Assembly (NCBI GenBank): GCA_965249815.1
Contig: CBDFMV010000002.1
Coordinates: 372,001-436,000 of the forward strand
Source: JAJAZB01 sp965249815
GTDB lineage: Bacteria > Bacteroidota > Bacteroidia > Cytophagales > Spirosomataceae
DNA: 64,000 nucleotides
Direction: 5' to 3'
In this document: piece by piece, positions 41,350-48,864 of the stretch
How positions within the stretch are numbered: the first letter of the stretch is position 1
How the letters are laid out: each line of letters opens with the position of its first letter
Position numbers and translations under genes: made by a program
Notes under the pieces: model-generated
The model's database searches: none
What the model saw: only the letters and a program-made list of their open reading frames with translations
What the model was told of the DNA's origin: nothing

Positions 41350-42792
41350 ATGCCCTATTTTCTTGGTATCGACATCGGCACCACGGCCACCAAAGGCGTC
41401 GCCTTCGACGCCGACGGGCGCGTGGTCGGCTACAAATCGGTTCACTACGACATCCTGCACCCCCAGCCCGAATGGAGCGAACAAGACCCGGAGGTGCTGT
41501 TTGCCGCCGTGCGGGAATGCCTCGACGCGGTGATCACGGAGCTTGGCGAAGGCTGTCAATTCGTGGCGTTCAGTGCGGCCATGCACAGCCTCATGGCCGT
41601 GGACGAAGCCGGGAAACCGCTCAGCAACCTGCTGATTTGGGCCGACAACCGCGCCAACGCCCAGGCCGAAACGCTGAAAGCGAGCCGAACTGGCCGCAAA
41701 ATTTACAAAGCCTGCGGCACGCCCATCCACCCGATGACGCCGCTGTGCAAGCTGATTTGGCAGCGGGAAAACGAACCTGAGTTGTTTAAAAAAGCCTACA
41801 AGTTCGTCGGGCTGAAGGAATACGTCTGGTTCAGACTCACAGGCGAATGGGAAATCGACCACTCGTTGGCGACGGCCACGGGGATGTTCGATTTGCAGAA
41901 ACTACATTGGAATGAGTTGGCGCTGAAAACGGCGGGCATTACGGCGGAGCGGTTGCCGAAGCCGGTTTCCGGTTACACGCGAAGAGAATCCATTCATTCA
42001 GCATTCAACACTCAGCATTCAACATTAATCATTGGCGCAAGCGACGGTTGCCTCGCTAACCTCGGCACCGGGGCCATCGTGCCGGGGCGGCTGGCGATTA
42101 CGATTGGCACGAGCGGGGCCGTGCGGGTGGCGTCGGCGCAGGGCTTCACCGACCCGCAGATGCGTACCTTCTGCTACCGGCTGGACGAACAGCTCTTCGT
42201 GATGGGCGGCGGGACCAACAGCGGCGGGGCGGTGTTCGAGTGGCTTTACGAACAGTTTTTTGGGGGAAAAACGCAGGAGGACGTGCTGGCGTTGGCCGAA
42301 ACCATCGCACCGGGTGCCGAGGGACTGCTGTTTCTGCCGTACCTGCTTGGCGAACGCGCCCCGATTTGGAACGCCGACGCGAAGGGCGTTTTTTTCGGCC
42401 TCACGCTTACCCACACACCCGCACACCTGGCCCGCGCCGTGCTCGAAGGCATCTGCCTGCACACGGCCTCGCTGGTGCGGATTCTCGAAGAGCGGCAGGA
42501 AATTCATGAAATTTACGCATCGGGCGGCTTCGCCAAAAGCGCGTTCTGGGTGCAACTCCTCGCCGACGTGTGCGGCAAGCCGGTTTTTCTGCCCGAAAGC
42601 ATTCAGGCCGGGGCCTGGGGTGCGGTGCTGATGGGCATGAAGGCCACGGGTGTGATTCAGGACTTTGACGAAAAACTGAAAAACCTGCCCGTTCACCAGG
42701 TTTTTCAGCCCAACGAAAAAACGACGCAAACCTACCGCGACTTAGCGGATCGGTTTGCGTCGTTGTACGAGGCGGTAAAACCCTTTATGTAG
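41350..42792 (+). CDS. gntK: Gluconokinase, FGGY family
   Basis: 480 residues. FGGY kinase features: IDIGTTATKGVAFD phosphate loop, AMHSLMAVDEAG, WADNRANAQAE, the HPMTPLCKL region seen in gluconokinases, and GGTNSGGAVFEW with ASGGFAKSAFWVQ in the second lobe. It would make 6-phosphogluconate for the gnd enzyme at 34388. Residues about 215-230 (SIHSAFNTQHSTL) are encoded by a reiterated CATTCAGCATTCAACA-type word, which looks like an in-frame insertion in the linker between lobes. Divergent from gntP. Confidence 0.93.
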   Translation: MPYFLGIDIGTTATKGVAFDADGRVVGYKSVHYDILHPQPEWSEQDPEVLFAAVRECLDAVITELGEGCQFVAFSAAMHSLMAVDEAGKPLSNLLIWADNRANAQAETLKASRTGRKIYKACGTPIHPMTPLCKLIWQRENEPELFKKAYKFVGLKEYVWFRLTGEWEIDHSLATATGMFDLQKLHWNELALKTAGITAERLPKPVSGYTRRESIHSAFNTQHSTLIIGASDGCLANLGTGAIVPGRLAITIGTSGAVRVASAQGFTDPQMRTFCYRLDEQLFVMGGGTNSGGAVFEWLYEQFFGGKTQEDVLALAETIAPGAEGLLFLPYLLGERAPIWNADAKGVFFGLTLTHTPAHLARAVLEGICLHTASLVRILEERQEIHEIYASGGFAKSAFWVQLLADVCGKPVFLPESIQAGAWGAVLMGMKATGVIQDFDEKLKNLPVHQVFQPNEKTTQTYRDLADRFASLYEAVKPFM

Positions 42793-42856
42793 TTTAGCGT
42801 TCAGGGTTTAGAGTTGATACCATTTAACTCTAAACCCTAAACCCTGAACGCTAAAT
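42793..42856. repeat. Reiterated-word palindrome (CAGGGTTTAGAG type)
   Basis: GCGTTCAGGGTTTAGAGTT pairs with AACTCTAAACCC...CCCTGAACGC, with a duplicated TAAACCC on the right arm. It fills the junction between the convergent gntK and bacilliredoxin genes and may end both transcripts. Confidence 0.8.
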
Positions 42857-42860
42857 TTCC

Positions 42861-43301
42861 CTACGCCTCGGCGGGCGAGCAGAATTCTTCGAACACCATT
42901 TCCAGGTGCTGGGCAATCAGCTCGGCGGGGCGACCTTCGATGTGGTGGCGCTCCACGAAATGCACCAGTTCGCCGTCTTTGAACAGCGCAATCGAAGGCG
43001 ACGACGGCGGGTAAGGTAGGGTGTACTCGCGGGCTTTCTCGGTGGCTTCCAGGTCAACCCCGGCGAATACCGTCAGCAGGTGGTCGGGTTTGAACTGGGA
43101 TTCCGTCACGGCCCATTTCGCGCCGGGGCGGGCGGTGCGGGCGGAGCAACCGCAAACGGAATTGATGAACAGCAGCGTGGTGCCGTCTTCGGCCTTGGCC
43201 ATCGCGGTATCGACTTCTTCGGGGGTGCGGAGTTCGGTAAAACCGCCCTCCACGATGTCCTGCCGCATGGGCGCGACGAGGTGTTCGGGGTACATGGACA
43301 T
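42861..43301 (-). CDS. BrxA/BrxB-family bacilliredoxin
   Basis: 146 residues. The active-site CGC motif is in INSVCGCSARTARPG, and the family-typical GVDLEATEKAREY and PPSSPSIALFKDGELVHFVERH follow. Bacilliredoxins remove bacillithiol from protein thiols or act as disulphide reductases in the cytoplasm. It lies at the 3' end of the SUF operon on the same strand, 91 nt after the MIP18-type gene across a word-repeat palindrome, consistent with thiol protection of Fe-S assembly. Confidence 0.92.
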   Translation of the reverse strand: MSMYPEHLVAPMRQDIVEGGFTELRTPEEVDTAMAKAEDGTTLLFINSVCGCSARTARPGAKWAVTESQFKPDHLLTVFAGVDLEATEKAREYTLPYPPSSPSIALFKDGELVHFVERHHIEGRPAELIAQHLEMVFEEFCSPAEA

Positions 43302-43309
43302 TTTCGGGT

Positions 43310-43388
43310 CGTTTAAGGTTAAAAAGTTTAACGTTTAACGAAGGAGGTCAGGCTTGATCGTTGAACCTTAAACCTCGAACATCAAACG
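43310..43388. repeat. Reiterated-word palindrome (GTTTAAGG/AACGTTTAACG type)
   Basis: GTCGTTTAAGGTT and AAGTTTAACGTTTAACGAAG on the left pair imperfectly with CGTTGAACCTTAAACC and ATCAAACGAC on the right. It separates the core SUF genes from bacilliredoxin. Confidence 0.75.
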
Positions 43389-43392
43389 ACGA

Positions 43393-43704
43393 TTACATAA
43401 AACCAAGTTCCAGCTTGGCGACTTCGGACATCATTTCCTGGGAGTACGGCGGGTCGAAGGTCAGTTCGACGGATACGTCGGAGACACCCTCGATTTCCCG
43501 GATTTTCTGCTCGGCTTCGCCGGGAATCGTTCCCGCCGAGGGGCAGGCGGGCGAGGTGAGCGTCATCAGCACGTACACGTTGTTGACCGGGAATACCTTG
43601 ATGTCGTAAATCAGGCCCAGTTCGTAAATATCCACCGGGATTTCGGGATCGTACACGCTTTTCAGCGCCATCACGACTTTTTCCTTCAGTTCTTCTTCGG
43701 TCAT
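43393..43704 (-). CDS. SUF-associated MIP18/DUF59-family protein
   Basis: 103 residues. MIP18/PaaD-like features: ALKSVYDPEIPVDIYELGLI near the N-terminus, LTSPACPSAGTIPGEAEQKI with the conserved Cys, and VELTFDPPYSQEMMSEVAK. Such proteins help maturation of Fe-S proteins and are regular members of SUF operons (often called SufT-like or YitW). It starts 4 nt after sufE on the same strand, so the two are cotranscribed. Confidence 0.9.
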   Translation of the reverse strand: MTEEELKEKVVMALKSVYDPEIPVDIYELGLIYDIKVFPVNNVYVLMTLTSPACPSAGTIPGEAEQKIREIEGVSDVSVELTFDPPYSQEMMSEVAKLELGFM

Positions 43705-43708
43705 CAGT

Positions 43709-44134
43709 TCAGGCTTTTTGCAGTGCCTGAAAGGCGACCGCGTAATTTTTCATTTGTTTCAGCATCGAGGCCAGTCCGTTGGAGCGGGTTTGGGCCAGGT
43801 GCTGTTGCAGGCCAACTTTTTCGAGCACGTACACGTCGGCGCGGGCGATTTCTTCGGGTGTGTGGCCGGACAAGGTTCTGACCAGAATAGTGACGAGACC
43901 CTTCACGATAATCGCGTCGGAATCAGCCTCGAATTTCAGCAAATCGCCGTCCAGAAACGCGTGCAGCCACACCCGGCTCTGGCAGCCTTTGATGATGTTT
44001 TGCTCGGTTTTGTACCGTTCATCGAGGGGCGGCAGTTTTTTGCCGAGGTCGATGATGTACTCGTATTTATCGGCCCAATCGTCGAAGAGTTCGAACTCCC
44101 CGATGATTTCGTTTTGGGTTTCGTTGATGGTCAT
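43709..44134 (-). CDS. sufE: SufE, sulfur acceptor for SufS
   Basis: 141 residues. NEIIGEFELFDDWADKYEYI at the N-terminus and NIIKGCQSRVWLHAFL with the sulfur-accepting Cys are diagnostic. SufE takes persulfide from SufS and passes it to the SufBCD scaffold in the cytoplasm. It is separated from sufS by a two-gene toxin-antitoxin pair, but spacing to the toxin gene is only 3 nt, so the operon seems continuous. Confidence 0.95.
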   Translation of the reverse strand: MTINETQNEIIGEFELFDDWADKYEYIIDLGKKLPPLDERYKTEQNIIKGCQSRVWLHAFLDGDLLKFEADSDAIIVKGLVTILVRTLSGHTPEEIARADVYVLEKVGLQQHLAQTRSNGLASMLKQMKNYAVAFQALQKA

Positions 44135-44137
44135 GCG

Positions 44138-44434
44138 TTACAAATTTTGCAGCGAACCCGACATAGGCTGAATGGTCATGATGTAAACCGTTTCGGGCAT
44201 TGCGCAGTACATAACTCGGTAACGACTCACAAAGATTTCCCGGAAAAAAGACAATTCTTTTTCGGGAACAATCCGGCCCATGAACGGAAACGTGCGCAAG
44301 CGGTCCGTTTTCTTGCTGACTTCCTCCGTCCACTCCCTTGCGTAAGCGGGCGAAAGGTCGTACAAGTCGCTGAGGATGTCGCGGAACTCTTCCTCGGCCC
44401 GGGGCATCCAGATTAGTTGCGCGCGTTCATCCAT
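44138..44434 (-). CDS. ParE/RelE-type toxin
   Basis: 98 residues. The fold pattern is that of RelE/ParE toxins: LIWMPRAEEEFRDILSDLYD, REWTEEVSKKTDRLRTFPFMG, then REIFVSRYRVMYCAMPETVY and a final strand VYIMTIQP. Members cleave mRNA on the ribosome or poison gyrase; which applies cannot be told. It overlaps the upstream antitoxin-like gene by 22 nt and precedes sufE by 3 nt, so it is embedded in the SUF operon. Confidence 0.85.
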   Translation of the reverse strand: MDERAQLIWMPRAEEEFRDILSDLYDLSPAYAREWTEEVSKKTDRLRTFPFMGRIVPEKELSFFREIFVSRYRVMYCAMPETVYIMTIQPMSGSLQNL

Positions 44435-44601
44435 GCTTGGGCGTCGGCCATGACTTGCTCGTGGGGAATGCCTTTGCCCTCCCGAAGTTCTTCAAACGCC
44501 TGGTCAATGCGTTTGAGCAACAAAATCCGCTCGATTACTTCATCAGCGGAAACCTCTTCGGGGAGGTCCTGGAGCGATTGGAGGACTTCGGTCTTTTTCA
44601 T
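44413..44601 (-). CDS. Antitoxin for the ParE/RelE-type toxin
   Basis: 62 residues. It is a small acidic helical protein (LQSLQDLPEEVSADEVIERI, FEELREGKGIPHEQVMAD) of the type that partners ParE toxins, with the C-terminal part likely wrapping the toxin. It starts 14 nt after sufS and overlaps the toxin gene by 22 nt, the usual order (antitoxin first). No clear DNA-binding motif is seen, so the pair may lean on the SUF operon promoter. Confidence 0.78.
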   Translation of the reverse strand: MKKTEVLQSLQDLPEEVSADEVIERILLLKRIDQAFEELREGKGIPHEQVMADAQAWMNARN

Positions 44602-44615
44602 AAACAGAAATTGGG

Positions 44616-45857
44616 TTACGCCATCATCCGCTGCACCCGCCGGATGCCCGCCGCCAATTTATCGATTTCCTCCGTCGTGTTGTACATCGCAAAACTCGCC
44701 CGCGAAGTGCCCAGCAAGCCGAACCGCTGCATGAGCGGCTGGGTGCAATGGTGCCCCGTGCGGATGGCGATGCCTTGCTGGTCGAGGATGATGCCCACGT
44801 CCTGATGATGGATGCCGTCGAGGACGAACGAAATGACCGAAATTTTCTCCCGCGCCTGCCCGACGATGCGCAGGCCGTTGATGTCGTTCAGCTTCTCGGT
44901 GGCGTAGCGGAGCAGGTAGGCCTCGTAAGCAGCGATGGCCTCCTTGCCGAGGTCGGCGAGGTAGTCGAGGGCGGTTCTGAGCGCCACCACGTCGGCGATG
45001 TTGGGCGTACCGGCCTCGAACTTGTAGGGAAGGTCATTGTACGTGGTTTTCTCAAACGTTACTTCCTTGATCATCTCGCCGCCGCCCATGTACGGGGGCA
45101 TGGCTTCAAGGAGCGCCCGTTTTCCGTACAAAACCCCGATCCCCGTCGGGCCGTAGAGTTTATGGGCTGAAAAGACGTAAAAATCCGCGTCCAATGCCTG
45201 CACGTCGATGGTCAGGTGGCTGGTGGCCTGCGCCCCGTCGATGAGTACCACCGCGCCGACTTCGTGCGCCCGCCGGATGATTTCAGCCACCGGGTTAATC
45301 GTACCCAACGAGTTGGAAACGTGGTTGACCGCCACCAGTTTCGTTTTCTCCGAAAGCAATTTCGCGTACGCCTCCAGGTCCAGTTCGCCGTTGTCGAGCA
45401 CCGGAATCACCTTCAGCGTGATGCCTTTCTCCTCGCAGAGCATTTGCCAGGGAACGATGTTGGAGTGGTGTTCCAGCCCCGAAATGATGATTTCCTCGCC
45501 CGCTTTGATGAACGCCCGTCCGTAGGTCTGGGCCACGAGGTTAATGCCCATCGTGGTGCCCGAGGTGAAGATGATTTCTTCCGTCGAAGCGGCCCCGAGA
45601 AAGTCGGCGATGGCCTTGCGGCTGGCCTCAAAATCGGCCGTGGCCCGCTCGGCCAGGGTGTGGATGCCCCGGTGGATGTTGGCGTTGTCGGCGCGGTAGT
45701 AGTTGAGGATGGCGTTGATGACCGGCAGGGGTTTCTGGGTCGTGGCGGCGTTGTCGAAGTACACCAGCGGGCGGCCGTTGATTTCCTGGTCGAGAATTGG
45801 GAAATCGGCGCGGACGCGGGCGATGTCGAAGGCAGTATCGGGAGGAGCGATGAGCAT
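44616..45857 (-). CDS. sufS: Cysteine desulfurase SufS
   Basis: 413 residues from the ATG at 45857. Group II cysteine desulfurase features: VYFDNAATTQKP, HRGIHTLAERATADFE, GLEHHSNIVPW, the PLP-lysine in DFYVFSAHKLYGPTG, and the catalytic Cys in RTGHHCTQPLM. It releases sulfur from cysteine for cluster assembly. It lies 4 nt after the DUF5615 toxin gene and 14 nt before the second antitoxin gene. The frame open upstream to 45902 overlaps the toxin gene and was not used. Confidence 0.96.
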   Translation of the reverse strand: MLIAPPDTAFDIARVRADFPILDQEINGRPLVYFDNAATTQKPLPVINAILNYYRADNANIHRGIHTLAERATADFEASRKAIADFLGAASTEEIIFTSGTTMGINLVAQTYGRAFIKAGEEIIISGLEHHSNIVPWQMLCEEKGITLKVIPVLDNGELDLEAYAKLLSEKTKLVAVNHVSNSLGTINPVAEIIRRAHEVGAVVLIDGAQATSHLTIDVQALDADFYVFSAHKLYGPTGIGVLYGKRALLEAMPPYMGGGEMIKEVTFEKTTYNDLPYKFEAGTPNIADVVALRTALDYLADLGKEAIAAYEAYLLRYATEKLNDINGLRIVGQAREKISVISFVLDGIHHQDVGIILDQQGIAIRTGHHCTQPLMQRFGLLGTSRASFAMYNTTEEIDKLAAGIRRVQRMMA

Positions 45858-45861
45858 GGTT

Positions 45862-46215
45862 TCAGGCGTGAACGGTAATCTTCTCGCGGTCCAGATCAAC
45901 AAAGTGATTGGCGTCGAGAAGCTGTATGAGCAACGTCAGATTGGCGGCAAACAGTTTCAGCAAATCTGGGTTTGGAATGTTTCCCGTGCGCACGAGGAGA
46001 AGTTTTGGCGGAACCCGGTGAACTTGAAAACTGGTCTCGAAATCGCTGTCCTTCGTCACCAGAATCCTACCTTCTTCCACCGTAATCTGACGAATCACGT
46101 CATCACCCGTCCGGTTTTTTGCGGCAAGGTCGAGGGTGTGGATGGCGTCGAAACCCCGATAGCGGAGAAATTCCGCCAACACCTGGGGTAGCTGCGCGTC
46201 CACGATGAATTTCAT
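45862..46215 (-). CDS. DUF5615 PIN-like toxin
   Basis: 117 residues. The DUF5615 pattern is clear: KFIVDAQLPQVLAEFLRYRG with the first acidic residue, DDVIRQITVEEGRILVTKDSDF, and LLVRTGNIPN. This is a PIN-like (Mut7-C related) nuclease fold and is regularly paired with DUF433 proteins as a toxin-antitoxin unit. Its ATG overlaps the DUF433 stop (ATGA), and it ends 4 nt before sufS. An RNase activity is predicted by family only. Confidence 0.88.
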   Translation of the reverse strand: MKFIVDAQLPQVLAEFLRYRGFDAIHTLDLAAKNRTGDDVIRQITVEEGRILVTKDSDFETSFQVHRVPPKLLLVRTGNIPNPDLLKLFAANLTLLIQLLDANHFVDLDREKITVHA

Positions 46216-46454
46216 GCGGCAGCCGGAGTGGTTGCGTAGATGCTTTTCACGTGCAGAACCCGGGCAGCATAGGCGATACAGGCCCGTAAATCGTCGGTTT
46301 CCAGGTCGGGGTAGTCTGCGAGAATTTCGTCCTGCGTCATCCCCGACGAAAGTAATTCAAGCATCGTTTCAACCGGGTAGCGTAGCCCACGAATCGTCGG
46401 CTTGCCGTGGCAGATGTTTGGGTCAATCGTAATGCGACTCAGCAGGTTTTCCAT
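46212..46454 (-). CDS. DUF433 antitoxin
   Basis: 80 residues. DUF433 features: RITIDPNICHGKPTIRGLRY, MLELLSSGMTQDEILADYPD and LETDDLRACIAYAARVL, a helix-turn-helix type fold. It would bind DNA and neutralise the DUF5615 partner. It starts 11 nt after sufD on the same strand. The pair therefore sits between sufD and sufS without a separate promoter that I can see. Confidence 0.88.
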   Translation of the reverse strand: MENLLSRITIDPNICHGKPTIRGLRYPVETMLELLSSGMTQDEILADYPDLETDDLRACIAYAARVLHVKSIYATTPAAA

Positions 46455-46465
46455 ATCGGTAAACG

Positions 46466-47785
46466 TTATTCCACCTCCCCGATTTTCTCCACAATCAGTC
46501 CTTCCAGGTACTGCTTAATCGCCGGAATACGCATTTTCTCAATCACGTCCTGCGCAAAGGCCAGCATCAGCAGCGCCCGCGCTTTGTCTTTCGGCACGCC
46601 GCGCGACTGGAGGTAAAACAGCGCTTCCTCGTTCAACTGCCCCGTGGTGGTGCCGTGCGAACACTTAACGTCGTCGGCGTAAATTTCCAGTTGCGGCTTG
46701 GTGTTCATCGTGGCCTGGTCGGAGGCCAGCACGTTGCGGCAGCTTTGGTAGGCGTTGGTCTTCTGCGCGTCCTGGCGGACGAAAATTTTCCCGTTGAAAA
46801 CGCCCGTGCTGCGGTCGTACAAGATGCCTTTGTACAACTCGCTCGACTCGCTGTTGGGCTGGGCGTGGTCCACGAGCGTGTGGTTGTCGATGTGCTGGCT
46901 GCCGCTGGGCAGGTAGAGGCCGTACATGTGAGCGTCCACGTGTTCGCCGTCGATAACGAGGTTGAGGTTGTTGCGGATAAACCCACCGTTGAGCGACACC
47001 GTCACGGTGTAGCTGTGGCTGGCGCGGGCGTGGTGAATCTGCGTGGTGCCCACGTGGTAGGCCTGGTCGCTTTCGTTCTGCACTTTGTAGTACTCAAATT
47101 GCGCCTCTTCGCCCAGAATCACCTCGGTGACGATGTTGGTAAAGGCCGCGTTTTCGCCCAGCGTGCGGAATGACTCGGCCACTTTCACTTCGGCGCGGTC
47201 GCCAATCACGAACAGGTTGCGCGGCTGCGCGGCCACGTTCTGGGCGCGGGCATCGGCAATAAACCGCAGGATGACGGGCTGCTGCACGACGGTCCCGGCG
47301 GGCACGTGCAGAAACACGCCATGCTGGGCAAACGCCGTGTTGAGGGCCGTAAAGCCGTTGTCGGAATAGTCGGCGTACTTCGCAAAATGCTGCTCGACCA
47401 CCGCCGGGAACTGCCGGGCCGCTTCACCGAAATTGAGGATTTTCAACTCGCTTTCCGGCGAAACCACGATCGACAGTTCGGGGTGAAAAACGCCGTTGAC
47501 GAAGTACAGGATGTTGCCTTCGAGGTTGGGAATCCGCAGCGCCTCCACGTCGGCGGGTGTCACCTGGCCGGGGGCGTTGAAGTCGAACACCTGATTGACC
47601 AGCCCCTTCACGTTGGAATATTTCCATTCTTCGTGGCGGATGGTGGGGAAACCCAGCTTGTCGAACGCGTTCAGGGCGTCTTTTTTGCGTTGGAAAAAAG
47701 GCGTTTTGCTCGCGCCGTTCAGCCGCGTTTCGCTGGCCTGAAAATCGGCGACGAGTTGGGCCTTGAGGTCGGTGTTGGGAATCAT
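46466..47785 (-). CDS. sufD: SufD, Fe-S scaffold component
   Basis: 439 residues. N-terminal helical part (FPTIRHEEWKYSNVKGLVNQ), the right-handed beta-helix core (VSLNGGFIRNNLNLVIDGEH, LVDHAQPNSESSELYKGIL) and the C-terminal KCSHGTTTGQLNEEALFYLQ, with conserved His. SufD partners SufB and SufC in the scaffold. It lies 99 nt after sufC across a word-repeat palindrome. SufB is not in the window. Confidence 0.95.
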   Translation of the reverse strand: MIPNTDLKAQLVADFQASETRLNGASKTPFFQRKKDALNAFDKLGFPTIRHEEWKYSNVKGLVNQVFDFNAPGQVTPADVEALRIPNLEGNILYFVNGVFHPELSIVVSPESELKILNFGEAARQFPAVVEQHFAKYADYSDNGFTALNTAFAQHGVFLHVPAGTVVQQPVILRFIADARAQNVAAQPRNLFVIGDRAEVKVAESFRTLGENAAFTNIVTEVILGEEAQFEYYKVQNESDQAYHVGTTQIHHARASHSYTVTVSLNGGFIRNNLNLVIDGEHVDAHMYGLYLPSGSQHIDNHTLVDHAQPNSESSELYKGILYDRSTGVFNGKIFVRQDAQKTNAYQSCRNVLASDQATMNTKPQLEIYADDVKCSHGTTTGQLNEEALFYLQSRGVPKDKARALLMLAFAQDVIEKMRIPAIKQYLEGLIVEKIGEVE

Positions 47786-47789
47786 TTTT

Positions 47790-47884
47790 TAAATGAAGAA
47801 TGAACAGTGAACAATGAAAAATGGCCTCAATCCAATCCGGCGGTTTTCGTTATTCATTGTTCGTTGTTAATTGTTCATTTCTCA
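47790..47884. repeat. Reiterated-word palindrome (GAACAATGAA type)
   Basis: ATGAAGAATGAACAGTGAAC and repeats of ATGAAAAATG on one side pair with TTCATTGTTCGTTGTTAATTG and TTCATTTCTCAT on the other, between sufC and sufD. It is built from variants of a 7-10 nt word. Confidence 0.8.
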
Positions 47885-48643
47885 TCAAGCCAGCGCATCC
47901 GCCTCGGCGCGAATCCAGTCGTAACCTTTTTCTTCGAGTTCGAGGGCCAGTTCTTTCGTACCGGATTTGACGATGCGCCCCCGGAACAGCACGTGGACGT
48001 AATCGGGCACGATGTAATCGAGCAGACGCTGGTAGTGGGTCACGACGATGGTGGCGTTGTCGGAGCGCTTGAGCGAATTGACGCCCTCGGCCACGATGCG
48101 CAGGGCGTCGATGTCGAGGCCGGAGTCGGTTTCGTCGAGAATCGCCAGTTTCGGTTCGAGCATGGCCATCTGGAAAATCTCGTTGCGCTTTTTTTCCCCG
48201 CCCGAAAACCCTTCGTTCAGCGACCGGTTCAACAAACTCTGGTCGATGTTGACGAGGGCCATTTTTTCCTTCATTTTCTTCAGAAACTGCACGGCGTCGA
48301 GGGGCTCCTGACCGCGGTACTTGCGCACTTCGTTGAGGGCGGTTTTCAGGAAGTTGGTCGTGCTCACGCCGGGAATTTCCACCGGGTACTGGAAGGCCAG
48401 GAAAATGCCCTCGGCGGCCCGCTCTTCGGCGGCCAGTTCGAGCAAATCGCGGCCCATAAATTCGACACTACCGCCCAGAATTTCGTAATCTTCGCGGCCC
48501 GCCAGCACCGAAGCGAGCGTGCTTTTGCCCGAGCCGTTGGGGCCCATAATGGCGTGAACTTCACCGGCGTTGACGGTCAGGTTGATGCCCTTCAGAATTT
48601 GCTTTTCGCCGATGGCGGCCTGCAAATTTTCAATTTTCAGCAT
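47885..48643 (-). CDS. sufC: SufC, ATPase of the SUF system
   Basis: 252 residues. ABC ATPase motifs: Walker A in MGPNGSGKSTLASVLAG, Q-loop in FLAFQYPVEIPG, signature NEGFSGGEKKRNEIFQM and Walker B LAILDETDSGLDIDAL with the SufC-specific ending. It powers the SufBCD scaffold. It is the first gene of the operon in the window; a -7-like TACCTTTG lies 40 nt upstream, and no sufB precedes it, which differs from the usual sufBCDS order. Confidence 0.96.
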   Translation of the reverse strand: MLKIENLQAAIGEKQILKGINLTVNAGEVHAIMGPNGSGKSTLASVLAGREDYEILGGSVEFMGRDLLELAAEERAAEGIFLAFQYPVEIPGVSTTNFLKTALNEVRKYRGQEPLDAVQFLKKMKEKMALVNIDQSLLNRSLNEGFSGGEKKRNEIFQMAMLEPKLAILDETDSGLDIDALRIVAEGVNSLKRSDNATIVVTHYQRLLDYIVPDYVHVLFRGRIVKSGTKELALELEEKGYDWIRAEADALA

Positions 48644-48682
48644 GAGAATGAATCGGTTACTTCAGTCGTTGGGTTGCGGGCG

Positions 48683-48690
48683 CAAAGGTA
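48683..48690 (-). promoter_or_regulatory. Likely -7 element of the SUF operon
   Basis: Minus-strand TACCTTTG matches TAnnTTTG and lies 40 nt before the sufC ATG, giving a leader of about 30 nt. A -33 TTTG is not evident at the standard spacing. Confidence 0.5.
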
Positions 48691-48864
48691 GCCAAGAAAC
48701 CCGGTTTTTAGTGGGAACAACTCGAAACGAGGGGGTTGGGTTCCGGGCTGGGCGGGCAAAATCACCGGCTTTTCCCTAACTTGCGGCCCCACCACCGACG
48801 AAGCATCAGGGCAAAACTGTTTGGTTGCTACCGACGGCTTCCCCCTACGACTCCCCCCGCGTTT

